DNA from: JAHFOW01 sp964370795
Lineage (GTDB): Bacteria; Planctomycetota; Brocadiia; Brocadiales; Brocadiaceae
Direction of reading: 5' to 3'
Length of the DNA: 9,219 nt
Assembly: GCA_964370795.1 (NCBI GenBank)
Contig: CAYJME010000135.1
Coordinates: forward strand, 1 to 9,219
Notes under the pieces: model-generated
The model's input: only the letters and a program-made list of their open reading frames with translations
Database searches by the model: none
What the model was told of the DNA's origin: nothing
In this document: positions 1 to 6,256 of the stretch, in pieces
Layout: every line of letters begins with the position of its first letter
Numbering within the stretch: position 1 is the stretch's first letter
Translations under genes and position numbers: made by a program

Positions 1-1
1 A

Positions 2-67
2 AGCTATGCAGATCAAGAAGTGCTCTCACTCCTGGCAGCAGAATATCTCGACATAGGTAAGGAGTAA
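2..67 (+). CDS. C-terminal end of an unidentified protein (partial, starts before window)
   Basis: Reading from base 2, an open frame of 21 codons ends at TAA 65-67. It gives a tail rich in Ala, Leu and Glu (ADQEVLSLLAAEYLDIGKE), which looks like an amphipathic helix and like real protein rather than random translation. The other forward frame that starts at base 1 also stops nearby (TAA 58-60) but has a less protein-like composition. The product cannot be named from so few residues. It would be the upstream neighbour of the HEPN-type gene, on the same strand, with a gap of about 60 bases. Confidence 0.35.
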   Translation, partial: SYADQEVLSLLAAEYLDIGKE

Positions 68-129
68 CAAAAGTAGGCAATTTTTCTAAACAATTGAGTG
101 AATCTTAATGACTCTAATAATTTAATTTT

Positions 130-1002
130 ATGACTAACTTGCATTTAGACTTACCTAGCTATAATCTTAAGTGTCATTATAAGGAAATCGGAACAGAAGA
201 ACTTATCAAATATGCGGATAAAGTAAATATAAGATTAGGTACAGATACTGTATTTGAATTTGTTAAATCAATAGTACCTCAAGTTTTTGATTCAAAATGT
301 AGAATTACATTTAAAGAATTTCTTAAAATCACCAGAAAACATCATGAAAGCCTGCGAAAATATACTATCCTTTTCCTCGGAGAACATTATAAGGGTGGTG
401 CATATGCTTCATTAGGTTTAACGGTAACCTTGAGAAGCAAATATGGAGATAAAGATGACAAGGAGAAATGTATAGAAATAATTGGATATGGATGTCCTGA
501 GTATTCATTTAATGAGTTCGTTGATTTTACCATACAAGAATTACAACTGAAAAAATTTCATGAAACTAATGATTTAAAAGACAAAAATATTATACATAGG
601 TACGACTCTTCTGTTTTAAATCCTGAAATTCTTCACCTGGCAAATCCCTCTATAAGATCGGGCCATTATGATTCTGCCTTGAAATTGATTATAAGTCTCG
701 TAGAAACGAAATTAAAAGAGAAATGTTTAGCCGCTGGAAGAAACGAAGCTCAACATAAAACGGGAGCAGATTTAGCGATTATAGCATTCAATAAACAAAA
801 TGGATGCTTGAATCCACCGTGGCCTATTGCAACTGAAGCCCACCAAGGTGTTCAATTAATGTTTCAGGGGTTTTTTATGTACTTAAGAAACGCTTTTGCT
901 CATAACGTTATAGTCATGGGAGAGGATAATAGCAGTGTGTTCGAATGTATTTCAACGTGTGAATTTTTGTTAAAAATTATAGAGAAAAGTACGGTTAGAT
1001 AA
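130..1002 (+). CDS. TIGR02391 (Ymh)-family protein with HEPN-type RNxxxH motif
   Basis: This is a soluble 290-residue protein with no signal peptide or membrane segment. The N-terminal 160 residues are not recognised. The C-terminal part, about residues 165-285, matches the TIGR02391/Hypoth_Ymh pattern: a start of the type 'HP.I...A...F..G.Y..A', a central 'G..L...AF' block, then 'E...G.QLMFQGFFMYLRNAFAH'. R253-N254-x-x-x-H258 is an R-x4-H motif, as in HEPN domains, many of which are RNases of toxin or defence systems. Activity here is inference from the motif and family; the family itself is poorly characterised. The ATG at 130 has no clear Shine-Dalgarno site and lies in an A/T-rich leader; no better in-frame start is seen. 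The gene is visibly richer in A/T than the xdh genes, which suggests acquisition. It could instead be a sensor or accessory protein without nuclease activity. Confidence 0.65.
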   Translation: MTNLHLDLPSYNLKCHYKEIGTEELIKYADKVNIRLGTDTVFEFVKSIVPQVFDSKCRITFKEFLKITRKHHESLRKYTILFLGEHYKGGAYASLGLTVTLRSKYGDKDDKEKCIEIIGYGCPEYSFNEFVDFTIQELQLKKFHETNDLKDKNIIHRYDSSVLNPEILHLANPSIRSGHYDSALKLIISLVETKLKEKCLAAGRNEAQHKTGADLAIIAFNKQNGCLNPPWPIATEAHQGVQLMFQGFFMYLRNAFAHNVIVMGEDNSSVFECISTCEFLLKIIEKSTVR

Positions 1003-1101
1003 TTCTTTCAATAAATATAATGCAATCTGTTTTATTATAAAAAATGTAACAGTTCACCCCCACCCACCTGTGATAATGTCATTGAATTAAGAAGATGTTC
1101 C

Positions 1102-1131
1102 GCCCTTTTAACGAATGGCATTCAAAAGGGC
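1102..1131. terminator. Stem-loop between convergent genes, possible bidirectional terminator
   Basis: GCCCTTTT at 1102-1109 pairs perfectly with AAAAGGGC at 1124-1131. Inside the loop GAAT (1113-1116) can pair with ATTC (1120-1123), giving an extended two-part hairpin with a small AAC bulge. It lies about 100 bases beyond the HEPN-type gene and about 300 beyond the nuclease stop. No clear run of T follows on either strand, so a classical intrinsic terminator is uncertain. It may be another structured element or part of a dispersed repeat. Confidence 0.4.
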
Positions 1132-1191
1132 ACGGATTTGAATACAAAATTTCGTTAATTATTTTCATGTGTAAAAATATTCTAAACATGC

Positions 1192-1224
1192 TTGTGCTTT
1201 ATTGTATTGTGCTAATTTTGTGCT
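1192..1224. repeat. Three short direct repeats TTGTGCT
   Basis: TTGTGCT occurs at 1192-1198, 1207-1213 and 1218-1224, so the starts are 15 and 11 bases apart. The last two copies are followed by A (TTGTGCTA). Three copies of a 7-base word within 33 bases is more than expected by chance even in A/T-rich DNA. Such clusters can be binding sites for a recombinase or regulator; no function can be assigned here. Confidence 0.45.
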
Positions 1225-1428
1225 AAAATCAACCGAAATTAATACAATTGATTGAAACTAATAGAACAGATATAATGTTAACAATCCCTTAAAATTCAAG
1301 GTAAAACAGGAAACCAGCCCAATATCAAGGACTTATAATTTTAATCTATTTCACATTTGTAACCTGAACCCAAATATTTTGTCAGGCTATTAGGTCAACA
1401 ATTTCACACTCCTCAAATTGCAAATCAT

Positions 1429-2472
1429 TTAATTTATTCTCTTATAAATATTTGCCCTATGATCTTTATTATTCTGGTCTTCGTGTATATGGCAATACCC
1501 TTCCGTGTCTTTCGTCCTGTTTTTACACCGCTCACCGTTTCTGGTTACACCTTTACAGAGAACAGATTTACCTACCTCAAATTCTTCGGCACTCTTCGAT
1601 CCATCAAAACCCCAGCTCTTGAGATTAAGCGTTGATTCAATAAGTTCCTCCTGTTCATCCGGGAAGAGATAAAAAAAATCAATTCCTGTTAATTTTTCAA
1701 CATTATCAATCGTTAAGGCGTATTCTTGCAATGGTTCATTCGAACTTACGTTTGGAAGAACAAAACCAATTCCTTTTATATCAGGATCTTCGTAATCCAC
1801 AATAACTTTATAAAAATATTTTGGTATAGAAACCCTATTCTTACCAATGACGGGCAAATTTTTTTCTAAAACCGGCCCGGTAACAATGAGAAGCGACCCA
1901 TTATCACGCGCCCATTCTCTCACCATCTCCTCCAACTTTTTCCAAATCCCTCTATTAAAACCAGGCTTCTGGGGACTGATATTGCTATAGTAAAATGATT
2001 CACGCATTGCATTAGACGACCAGGCCATATCACCCGCCGGCGCCAGGTGGCCCCTATCATAGCCAGAGCCGGCATAGTCCTTATCTTCAGCCGTTCCCGT
2101 TTTAACTTCAGGGTCCGGGATAAATTTATTATTTCTCTTAACGAGGGAATAGGTTTCTTCCCTGGTTAATTCATAGGCAACCCATTTTGCCTGTTCGTGG
2201 TCTTCATCATAAGAAATCGTAAATGCAGTATAGGTAATTATTTCATCCTTTTTTGTATATTTTGGGATCTCTGCATGTTGAATGTTATGCGATCCGGCAT
2301 GAGCGGCAACATCATCGACCGGTAAAAAATCGGTTCCATTTCCATAAAGTAATCCACCTTTTTTATCATGAGCGGCAACCTTACCAGAGATTAATGATTG
2401 TGCAACACTCAGGCAAATCAACAAACAGAACAAATTAAATATCTTCATCGTTTTCATTTGGTTATTTTTCAT
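1429..2472 (-). CDS. Exported DNA/RNA non-specific endonuclease (Serratia-nuclease type) with C-terminal Cys/His knuckle
   Basis: This 347-residue enzyme should cut DNA and RNA outside the cytoplasm. Residues 1-35 look like a signal peptide: Lys-rich start, hydrophobic core IFNLFCLLICLSVA, then a likely Ala-x-Ala-like cleavage region near 30-34. The NUC domain (PF01223) spans about residues 75-285. It has the DRGH motif D139-R140-G141-H142 with the general-base His142, then SNISPQ, and the metal-site pair N173 and E181 in the pattern 'FNRGIWKKLE'. The spacing of His to Asn (31) and Asn to Glu (8) is close to that in Serratia nuclease. After the domain, C306-x9-C316-x10-C327-x2-H330 forms a probable zinc-binding knuckle like those of DUF5763-type tails; this addition is not part of the classical enzyme. 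ATG codons at residues 1, 6 and 9 are all possible starts, and none has a strong Shine-Dalgarno site. It is convergent with the HEPN-type gene and stands alone, not in the purine operon. Confidence 0.9.
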   Translation of the reverse strand: MKNNQMKTMKIFNLFCLLICLSVAQSLISGKVAAHDKKGGLLYGNGTDFLPVDDVAAHAGSHNIQHAEIPKYTKKDEIITYTAFTISYDEDHEQAKWVAYELTREETYSLVKRNNKFIPDPEVKTGTAEDKDYAGSGYDRGHLAPAGDMAWSSNAMRESFYYSNISPQKPGFNRGIWKKLEEMVREWARDNGSLLIVTGPVLEKNLPVIGKNRVSIPKYFYKVIVDYEDPDIKGIGFVLPNVSSNEPLQEYALTIDNVEKLTGIDFFYLFPDEQEELIESTLNLKSWGFDGSKSAEEFEVGKSVLCKGVTRNGERCKNRTKDTEGYCHIHEDQNNKDHRANIYKRIN

Positions 2473-2680
2473 AGTTGTTTAAAATGTAGTTAAATTTGGC
2501 CTTCAAAGACTTATTTTCACTTTCACGTGCTTCCTTTCATGAGGATGGCAAAGTAAAACATAGGACGCATGGGCAATTGATGGGGATGAATCATGAGCTG
2601 CGCTGCGTGGCGATGTTATACCGTAGAAATCTCCTGAAGCGCCCAAGGTAAAGCAATCAAAGGAGTATGGTGCATCACGC

Positions 2681-2950
2681 GATATTAATGAGTAGTTATT
2701 TTGCGGGAGAATATTGAGGAGAGACAGATTATGATGTTTGGATACAATCGTGATGGAAAGCGGGGACATGAGCAGATCGTCATGGTTTTACTGCGTAGTG
2801 ACGGGGGATGTCCTGTAGGGGTGAAAGTATGTGCGGGGATACGCCGGACGGAAAAACGGTACCGGAGAAGATGCAAGAGGTACAGGAGAAATATGGGACA
2901 AAGGAAGTTGTCCTGGCAGGAGATAGAGAAATGATAAGCCGTGCCAATTA
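2681..2950 (+). pseudogene. IS1634-family transposase fragment, frameshifted and truncated at both ends
   Basis: The pieces read as one protein only if the frame is changed. The first piece (from ATG 2688) gives SSYFAGEY, as in the family's 'YDVTSSYFEG' block around the first catalytic Asp. The preceding GAT ATT at 2681-2686 would supply 'DI' after one more shift. An extra base near 2715 moves to the second piece, 2716-2838, EERQIMMFGYNRDGKRG and onward to GCPVGVKVCAG. Loss of one base near 2838-2840 moves to the third piece, DTPDGKTVPEKMQEVQEKYG, then VVLAGDREMISRA, matching the 'LVGDRGMI' block with the second catalytic Asp. The C-terminal part with the catalytic Glu is missing. It is a dead DDE transposase of IS4/IS1634 type. 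The TTG-started frame at 2701-2934 is just the middle piece and should not be called as a gene. Confidence 0.75.
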
Positions 2951-3134
2951 TGAGGTGGATGTGATCGATACATGACTTCTCTTCGACCAGTACCACCCCC
3001 CTGTACTCATATAATTTACGCAATATCTCACCTATTTCTTTTCGTAACTTACCGTAGCTATACTTACTCCGCTTCTTAGCTGCCACTATATGGTACTTGC
3101 ACTCCCATATAGTATGTGATAAACTTTTTTTCAT
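2949..3134 (-). pseudogene. tnpA: IS200/IS605-family TnpA, N-terminal fragment only
   Basis: About 62 residues match the start of IS200-type Y1 HUH transposases: 'KKSLSHTIWECKYHIV', 'YGKLRKEIGEILRKL', 'SCIDHIHLI'. The H-x-H of the HUH metal site (His58, His60, counted from the ATG) is present. The family is normally about 130-150 residues long, and the C-terminal helix with the nucleophilic Tyr is missing because the reading frame passes into antisense IS1634 sequence at about 2949. An open frame continues to 2685 but it is read-through, not transposase. The ATG at 3134 is chosen over the GTG at 3140, which lies inside the Shine-Dalgarno site. 'AAKKRS' replaces the usual aromatic/basic stretch after YHIV, a further sign of decay or divergence. 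TGCGAA at 3156-3161 and TTCGCA at 3177-3182 could be part of the left-end hairpin, but this is weak. Confidence 0.8.
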
Positions 3135-3137
3135 CTT

Positions 3138-3146
3138 CACCTCCTT
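3138..3146 (-). promoter_or_regulatory. Shine-Dalgarno site of the broken tnpA
   Basis: Read on the - strand, AAGGAGGTG lies five bases (counted from GGAGG) before ATG 3134. It is a near-perfect ribosome binding site and fixes the start of the TnpA fragment. Its good state suggests that the 5' side of this IS copy is preserved even though the 3' side is lost. Confidence 0.7.
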
Positions 3147-3347
3147 CTGTTATTTTGCGAACTTCAAGCATTCCTCTTCGCACTATATAAGTGGATTTTT
3201 TGTATACACTGAAACCCATTGCCATATAAGAGGTTACGTAATCTGTAAATTTTGGTAATATTGTAACATAACATTAGGTATGCAGTCTCGCTTATTTTTC
3301 AGCATATACATTATTTACAAACTTAACCTGTAGTTAAATATAGACTT

Positions 3348-3352
3348 AGGAG
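3348..3352 (+). promoter_or_regulatory. Ribosome binding site for the purine permease
   Basis: AGGAG is followed by a seven-base spacer and the GTG at 3360. This supports a GTG start and a protein that begins MNPGILEKIF. The GTG two bases earlier (3358) is followed at once by TGA and is not a start. Confidence 0.75.
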
Positions 3353-3359
3353 TAATTGT

Positions 3360-4769
3360 GTGAATCCTGGCATATTGGAAAAAATTTTCAGACTCAGAGA
3401 AAACAAGACCAATGTGAGAACGGAGATAATTGCAGGTACTACCACGTTCATAACCATGGCATACATAATATTTGTAAACCCCTCTATTCTAAAAATGTCG
3501 GGTATGAACGCAGCCAACGCGCTTGGGGATGCAGCCGTAAATTATACTGTATTCAACGATCCTGTCGTTGGTTCAGTTATGGTGGCAACATGCCTTGCTG
3601 CTTTCATCGGGACACTGATTATGGCGCTTTATGCAAACTGCCCTTATGCACAAGCGCCCGGAATGGGACTGAATGCCTTTTTTACGTTTACCGTTGTTAT
3701 GACCATGCATTATACCTGGCAACAATCTCTCGCTATCGTGTTTCTTTCTGGTATTGTATCGATAATCGTTACGGTTACCAGGGCGAGAAGAGCCATTGTG
3801 GATGCGATCCCGGAATCCATGAAACATGCAGTGAGCGCTGGCATAGGTTTTTTTATAGCATTTATAGGTCTTTTAAATGCCGGTATCATTGTGAAAAATT
3901 CTTCCACCACACTGAGTTTTGGAGATTTTAAAGCGCCTTCGACACTTCTTGCGATAATCGGTCTATTTATAACGGGTATCCTTCTTGCAAGAAAGATCAA
4001 GGGAGGCATGTTATTAGGGATTCTCATTACAACAATTATCGGTATTCCGATGAAAGTCGTCAGCATACCTTCGGGGTTTATTCCCTTTTCAATGCCACCA
4101 GATTTATCATATACTTTCTTTAAAATGGACTTTACGGGCTTAATGATTGCATCAGGCGCAACGGATCTATGGCATGGAATATGGGCATTACTCACCTTGA
4201 TAATAGCTTTTAGTTTTGTAGATATATTTGACACCATCGGGACACTTATTGGAACAGGAACGAAGGCAAAGATGATCGATGAAAATGGCAGGATAATTCG
4301 ATTAGACAAGGCTTTGGTATCTGACTCCGTCGCGACGTCTATAGGCGCATTGCTTGGCACATCAAATACCACTACCTATGTTGAATCAGCAGCAGGTATA
4401 ATGGAAGGAGGCAGGACAGGGCTTACGGCACTGACAACTGCGGTATTATTCCTTGCCGCCCTCTTTATAGCACCCATAGCCGGACTGGTACCTGCGGCGG
4501 CAACTGCTCCGGCACTTATTATCGTTGGAATATTCATGATGAGTGAAGTGAAGGAAATCGACTTCGAGGACTTTACAGAGGCCATGCCAGCCTTCCTTAC
4601 CGCAGTTATCATGCCGTTTTCGTTTGGTATTGCAAACGGTATTGCCGTAGGATTTATAATATATCCAATTTTGAAGATCGCTGTGGGAAAAGCAAAACAG
4701 GTACACCCCATTATTTACCTACTCGCCGTATTATTCACCATAAGATTTATAACCATGGCGGGTAAATAA
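3360..4769 (+). CDS. NCS2-family purine permease, AzgA/PbuG type (hypoxanthine/guanine/adenine uptake)
   Basis: This 469-residue inner-membrane transporter should import purine bases, coupled to protons as in the family. The sequence is mostly hydrophobic, compatible with the 14-segment UraA-like fold. Family blocks are clear: 'GTTTFITMAYIIFVNPSIL' (residues 26-44), 'APGMGLNAFFTFT' (99-111), 'FSFVDIFDTIGTLIGTG' (284-300, with D288 and D291) and 'GTSNTTTYVESAAGIMEGG' (333-351, with E342); the last two lie where NCS2 proteins bind substrate. The length fits the family (about 430-490). The set of motifs is of the AzgA/PbuG branch rather than the UraA/XanQ branch, so hypoxanthine, guanine or adenine is more likely than xanthine or uracil; the exact substrate cannot be read from the sequence. 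The GTG start has a good ribosome binding site. It is followed by xdhA after a 47-68 base gap on the same strand and probably shares its transcript, supplying substrate. Confidence 0.92.
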   Translation: MNPGILEKIFRLRENKTNVRTEIIAGTTTFITMAYIIFVNPSILKMSGMNAANALGDAAVNYTVFNDPVVGSVMVATCLAAFIGTLIMALYANCPYAQAPGMGLNAFFTFTVVMTMHYTWQQSLAIVFLSGIVSIIVTVTRARRAIVDAIPESMKHAVSAGIGFFIAFIGLLNAGIIVKNSSTTLSFGDFKAPSTLLAIIGLFITGILLARKIKGGMLLGILITTIIGIPMKVVSIPSGFIPFSMPPDLSYTFFKMDFTGLMIASGATDLWHGIWALLTLIIAFSFVDIFDTIGTLIGTGTKAKMIDENGRIIRLDKALVSDSVATSIGALLGTSNTTTYVESAAGIMEGGRTGLTALTTAVLFLAALFIAPIAGLVPAAATAPALIIVGIFMMSEVKEIDFEDFTEAMPAFLTAVIMPFSFGIANGIAVGFIIYPILKIAVGKAKQVHPIIYLLAVLFTIRFITMAGK

Positions 4770-4825
4770 ACGGCACTTTCCCCGGCGTGGCGTAGCCGCA
4801 ACCAAAAAGAGTTCTCATGGGAAAT

Positions 4826-4830
4826 GAGGA
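4826..4830 (+). promoter_or_regulatory. Ribosome binding site that favours the second ATG of xdhA
   Basis: GAGGA ends seven bases before the ATG at 4838. The earlier in-frame ATG at 4817 has only AAAAAGAG upstream with poorer match and spacing. A start at 4838 also gives the compact 'MYPEIHFLLN' N terminus usual for this family. Confidence 0.6.
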
Positions 4831-4837
4831 ATATCGA

Positions 4838-6256
4838 ATGTACCCGGAAATTCACTTTTTACTGAACGATAGAGAAATTCGTATCTCCGAGCACCCCGCT
4901 GTGCTTGTGCTCGATTATCTCCGAAGAAGAAAGCGATTGGTGGGCACCAAGGAAGGCTGCCGCGAAGGTGACTGCGGGGCATGCACGGTGCTTGTTGGTG
5001 AACTATCCGGTGAGCAAGTAGTATACAAACCTGTTACCTCCTGCCTGATGCCATTGGGAGAATTGTACGGAAAACATCTTGTTACCATCGAAGGTTTGAA
5101 TATGCCTCACCTCTCGCCCGTGCAGCAAGCCATTGTGGATGAAGGAGCTACTCAATGCGGTTTTTGTACACCTGGTATTGTCGTCTCCCTCACAGGCTAT
5201 TTGATGGAAGACCATCAGGAAATCACGAAAGAGGGGGTGAAGAAGTACCTCAGCGGACACCTGTGTCGTTGTACAGGATATCGTTCCTTAAAGCAATCTG
5301 TGGATCATTTTAAAAAGACGTTGGACAATAACAAGGGAATCGGGTTTCTTGTTGCTAACAAAATGCTTCCTGCATATTTTCGTGAAATTCCCGCCAGGCT
5401 ACGCAGGATTCCCGAAATAAGCATGCGTGAGGAGGAAAAAACACCAGACTTTTTTATTGCAGGAGGTACTGACATTTACCTGCAAAAAGACGAACTCCTC
5501 CCTGAATCCCGGATTTGTATCCTCAACAGGCGACCGGAAATGAAGGGTATATTTAAAAAGAATGGCTATCTGCATATTGGTGCATTAACGACTTTTGAAG
5601 AATTTGCCCAACATACCGGGATAATCAGAATTATCCCCTACATCCAGGAATATATGTTTCAGATTGCCTCTTTGCAGATTCGCAATCGTGCGACCGTAGG
5701 GGGGAACGTTATTAATGCCTCGCCCATTGGCGATATGACGATCCTCCTGTTGGCGCTGGAATCATTGTTAGTTTTCAAAGATGGCGAAAAAAGTCGTACC
5801 GTGCCCATCACATCATTTTACAAGGGTTACAAACAGCTCGACAAGACATCGACAGAAATCCTGGCAGAGATTCTTATTCCGGAACCGGCCTCCGGCACCC
5901 TGATCAATTTTGAAAAAGTCTCGAAAAGGAAGTGTCTTGATGTTGCCTCTGTCAATAGTGCCATGAAAGTGCGATGTGAAGATGGAATCATTCGTGAGAT
6001 TGGTCTGGCGATGGGCGGTGTTGCGCCAATCCCTTTATTCCTGAAGGTAACCTGTCAATATTTCCTTGGCAAGCAGGTATCCAGGGAGGTCATTGAAGGC
6101 GCCTTTCCCATTATACAGAAGGAAATTTCTCCCCTAGATGACATCCGTGGAAGCGCAGATTACAAAAGGCTTTTAGCCCGCCAGTTTTGCATTGCCCATT
6201 TTACAAAAATTTTTCCGGAAAGGGTGAAAGTGAGGGATTTCTATGGAACGTATTGA
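4838..6256 (+). CDS. xdhA: Xanthine dehydrogenase small subunit, [2Fe-2S] and FAD domains
   Basis: XdhA carries electrons from the molybdenum centre of XdhB through two [2Fe-2S] clusters to FAD and normally on to NAD+, in the cytoplasm. Numbered from ATG 4838 (472 residues), the plant-type ferredoxin domain has C41, C46, C49 and C69. The [2Fe-2S] binding domain has C107, C110 ('QCGFCTPG') and C143, C145 ('HLCRCTGY'). All eight ligands are present. The FAD domain follows from about residue 190, with 'AGGTD' at 208-212 and 'IRNRATVGGNVINASPIGD' at 281-299; 'FYKGYK' at 327-332 resembles the flavin-site loop of NAD-dependent xanthine dehydrogenases. A CO_deh_flav_C-type domain fills about 355-460. 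The length matches bacterial XdhA (about 460-490). A start at 4817 would add seven residues. The gene overlaps xdhB by 14 bases, which implies coupled translation. Confidence 0.93.
   Translation: MYPEIHFLLNDREIRISEHPAVLVLDYLRRRKRLVGTKEGCREGDCGACTVLVGELSGEQVVYKPVTSCLMPLGELYGKHLVTIEGLNMPHLSPVQQAIVDEGATQCGFCTPGIVVSLTGYLMEDHQEITKEGVKKYLSGHLCRCTGYRSLKQSVDHFKKTLDNNKGIGFLVANKMLPAYFREIPARLRRIPEISMREEEKTPDFFIAGGTDIYLQKDELLPESRICILNRRPEMKGIFKKNGYLHIGALTTFEEFAQHTGIIRIIPYIQEYMFQIASLQIRNRATVGGNVINASPIGDMTILLLALESLLVFKDGEKSRTVPITSFYKGYKQLDKTSTEILAEILIPEPASGTLINFEKVSKRKCLDVASVNSAMKVRCEDGIIREIGLAMGGVAPIPLFLKVTCQYFLGKQVSREVIEGAFPIIQKEISPLDDIRGSADYKRLLARQFCIAHFTKIFPERVKVRDFYGTY
6232..6236 (+). promoter_or_regulatory. 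Ribosome binding site of xdhB inside xdhA
   Basis: GAGGG lies six bases before ATG 6243, within the last codons of xdhA. It supports the start of xdhB in a different frame and the 14-base gene overlap. Confidence 0.65.

Larger units (their letters stand above)
1003..1428. other. Non-coding A/T-rich interval between convergent genes
   Basis: About 426 bases separate the stop of the HEPN-type gene from the stop of the nuclease gene on the other strand. I find no credible coding frame and no tRNA-like fold. It holds a C-rich patch near 1055-1070, a strong inverted repeat at 1102-1131 and three copies of TTGTGCT at 1192-1224. The rest is A/T-rich. An old attachment site or a decayed gene is possible but not shown. 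Confidence 0.6.
2473..3146. mobile_element. Remnants of two insertion sequences joined together
   Basis: This stretch lies between the nuclease and the purine operon and contains no intact gene. About 2681-2950 is the middle of an IS1634-family transposase gene on the + strand. About 2949-3146 is the ribosome binding site and first third of an IS200-family tnpA on the - strand. The two meet near 2945-2955. Bases 2473-2680 hold no recognisable product and may be flanking IS or decayed sequence. No complete IS ends or target-site duplication could be identified by eye. Both elements are inactive here. Confidence 0.75.

Noticed and set aside
2503..2769. 88-codon open frame on the - strand
   Set aside because: It runs antisense over the IS1634 transposase remnant and has no family resemblance or ribosome binding site.
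2685..2948. Continuation of the TnpA open frame beyond the HUH motif
   Set aside because: From about 2948 downward it is antisense of the IS1634 transposase, so it is accidental read-through and not transposase.
2485..3339. Shared 11-base word TGTAGTTAAAT at 2485-2495 and 3329-3339 flanking the IS debris, as a target duplication
   Set aside because: In an A/T-rich 9-kb window several 11-base matches are expected by chance, and neither copy abuts a recognisable IS end.
3252..3340. Sigma-70 promoter candidates (TTGGTA/TAGGTA with 17-base spacer; TTTACA/TAAATA with 15-base spacer)
   Set aside because: The first has a poor -10 match; the second has a short spacer and would start transcription on top of the ribosome binding site. 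The region is A/T-rich, so such matches are expected by chance.
3180..3347. Purine riboswitch before the purine permease
   Set aside because: I looked for the conserved core of the purine aptamer (paired P1 ends, loop-loop arms and the conserved pyrimidine-rich joints) and did not find it.
3710..4372. 220-codon open frame on the - strand inside the permease gene
   Set aside because: It is a shadow of a gene with strong family motifs on the + strand; its translation is low-complexity hydrophobic sequence.
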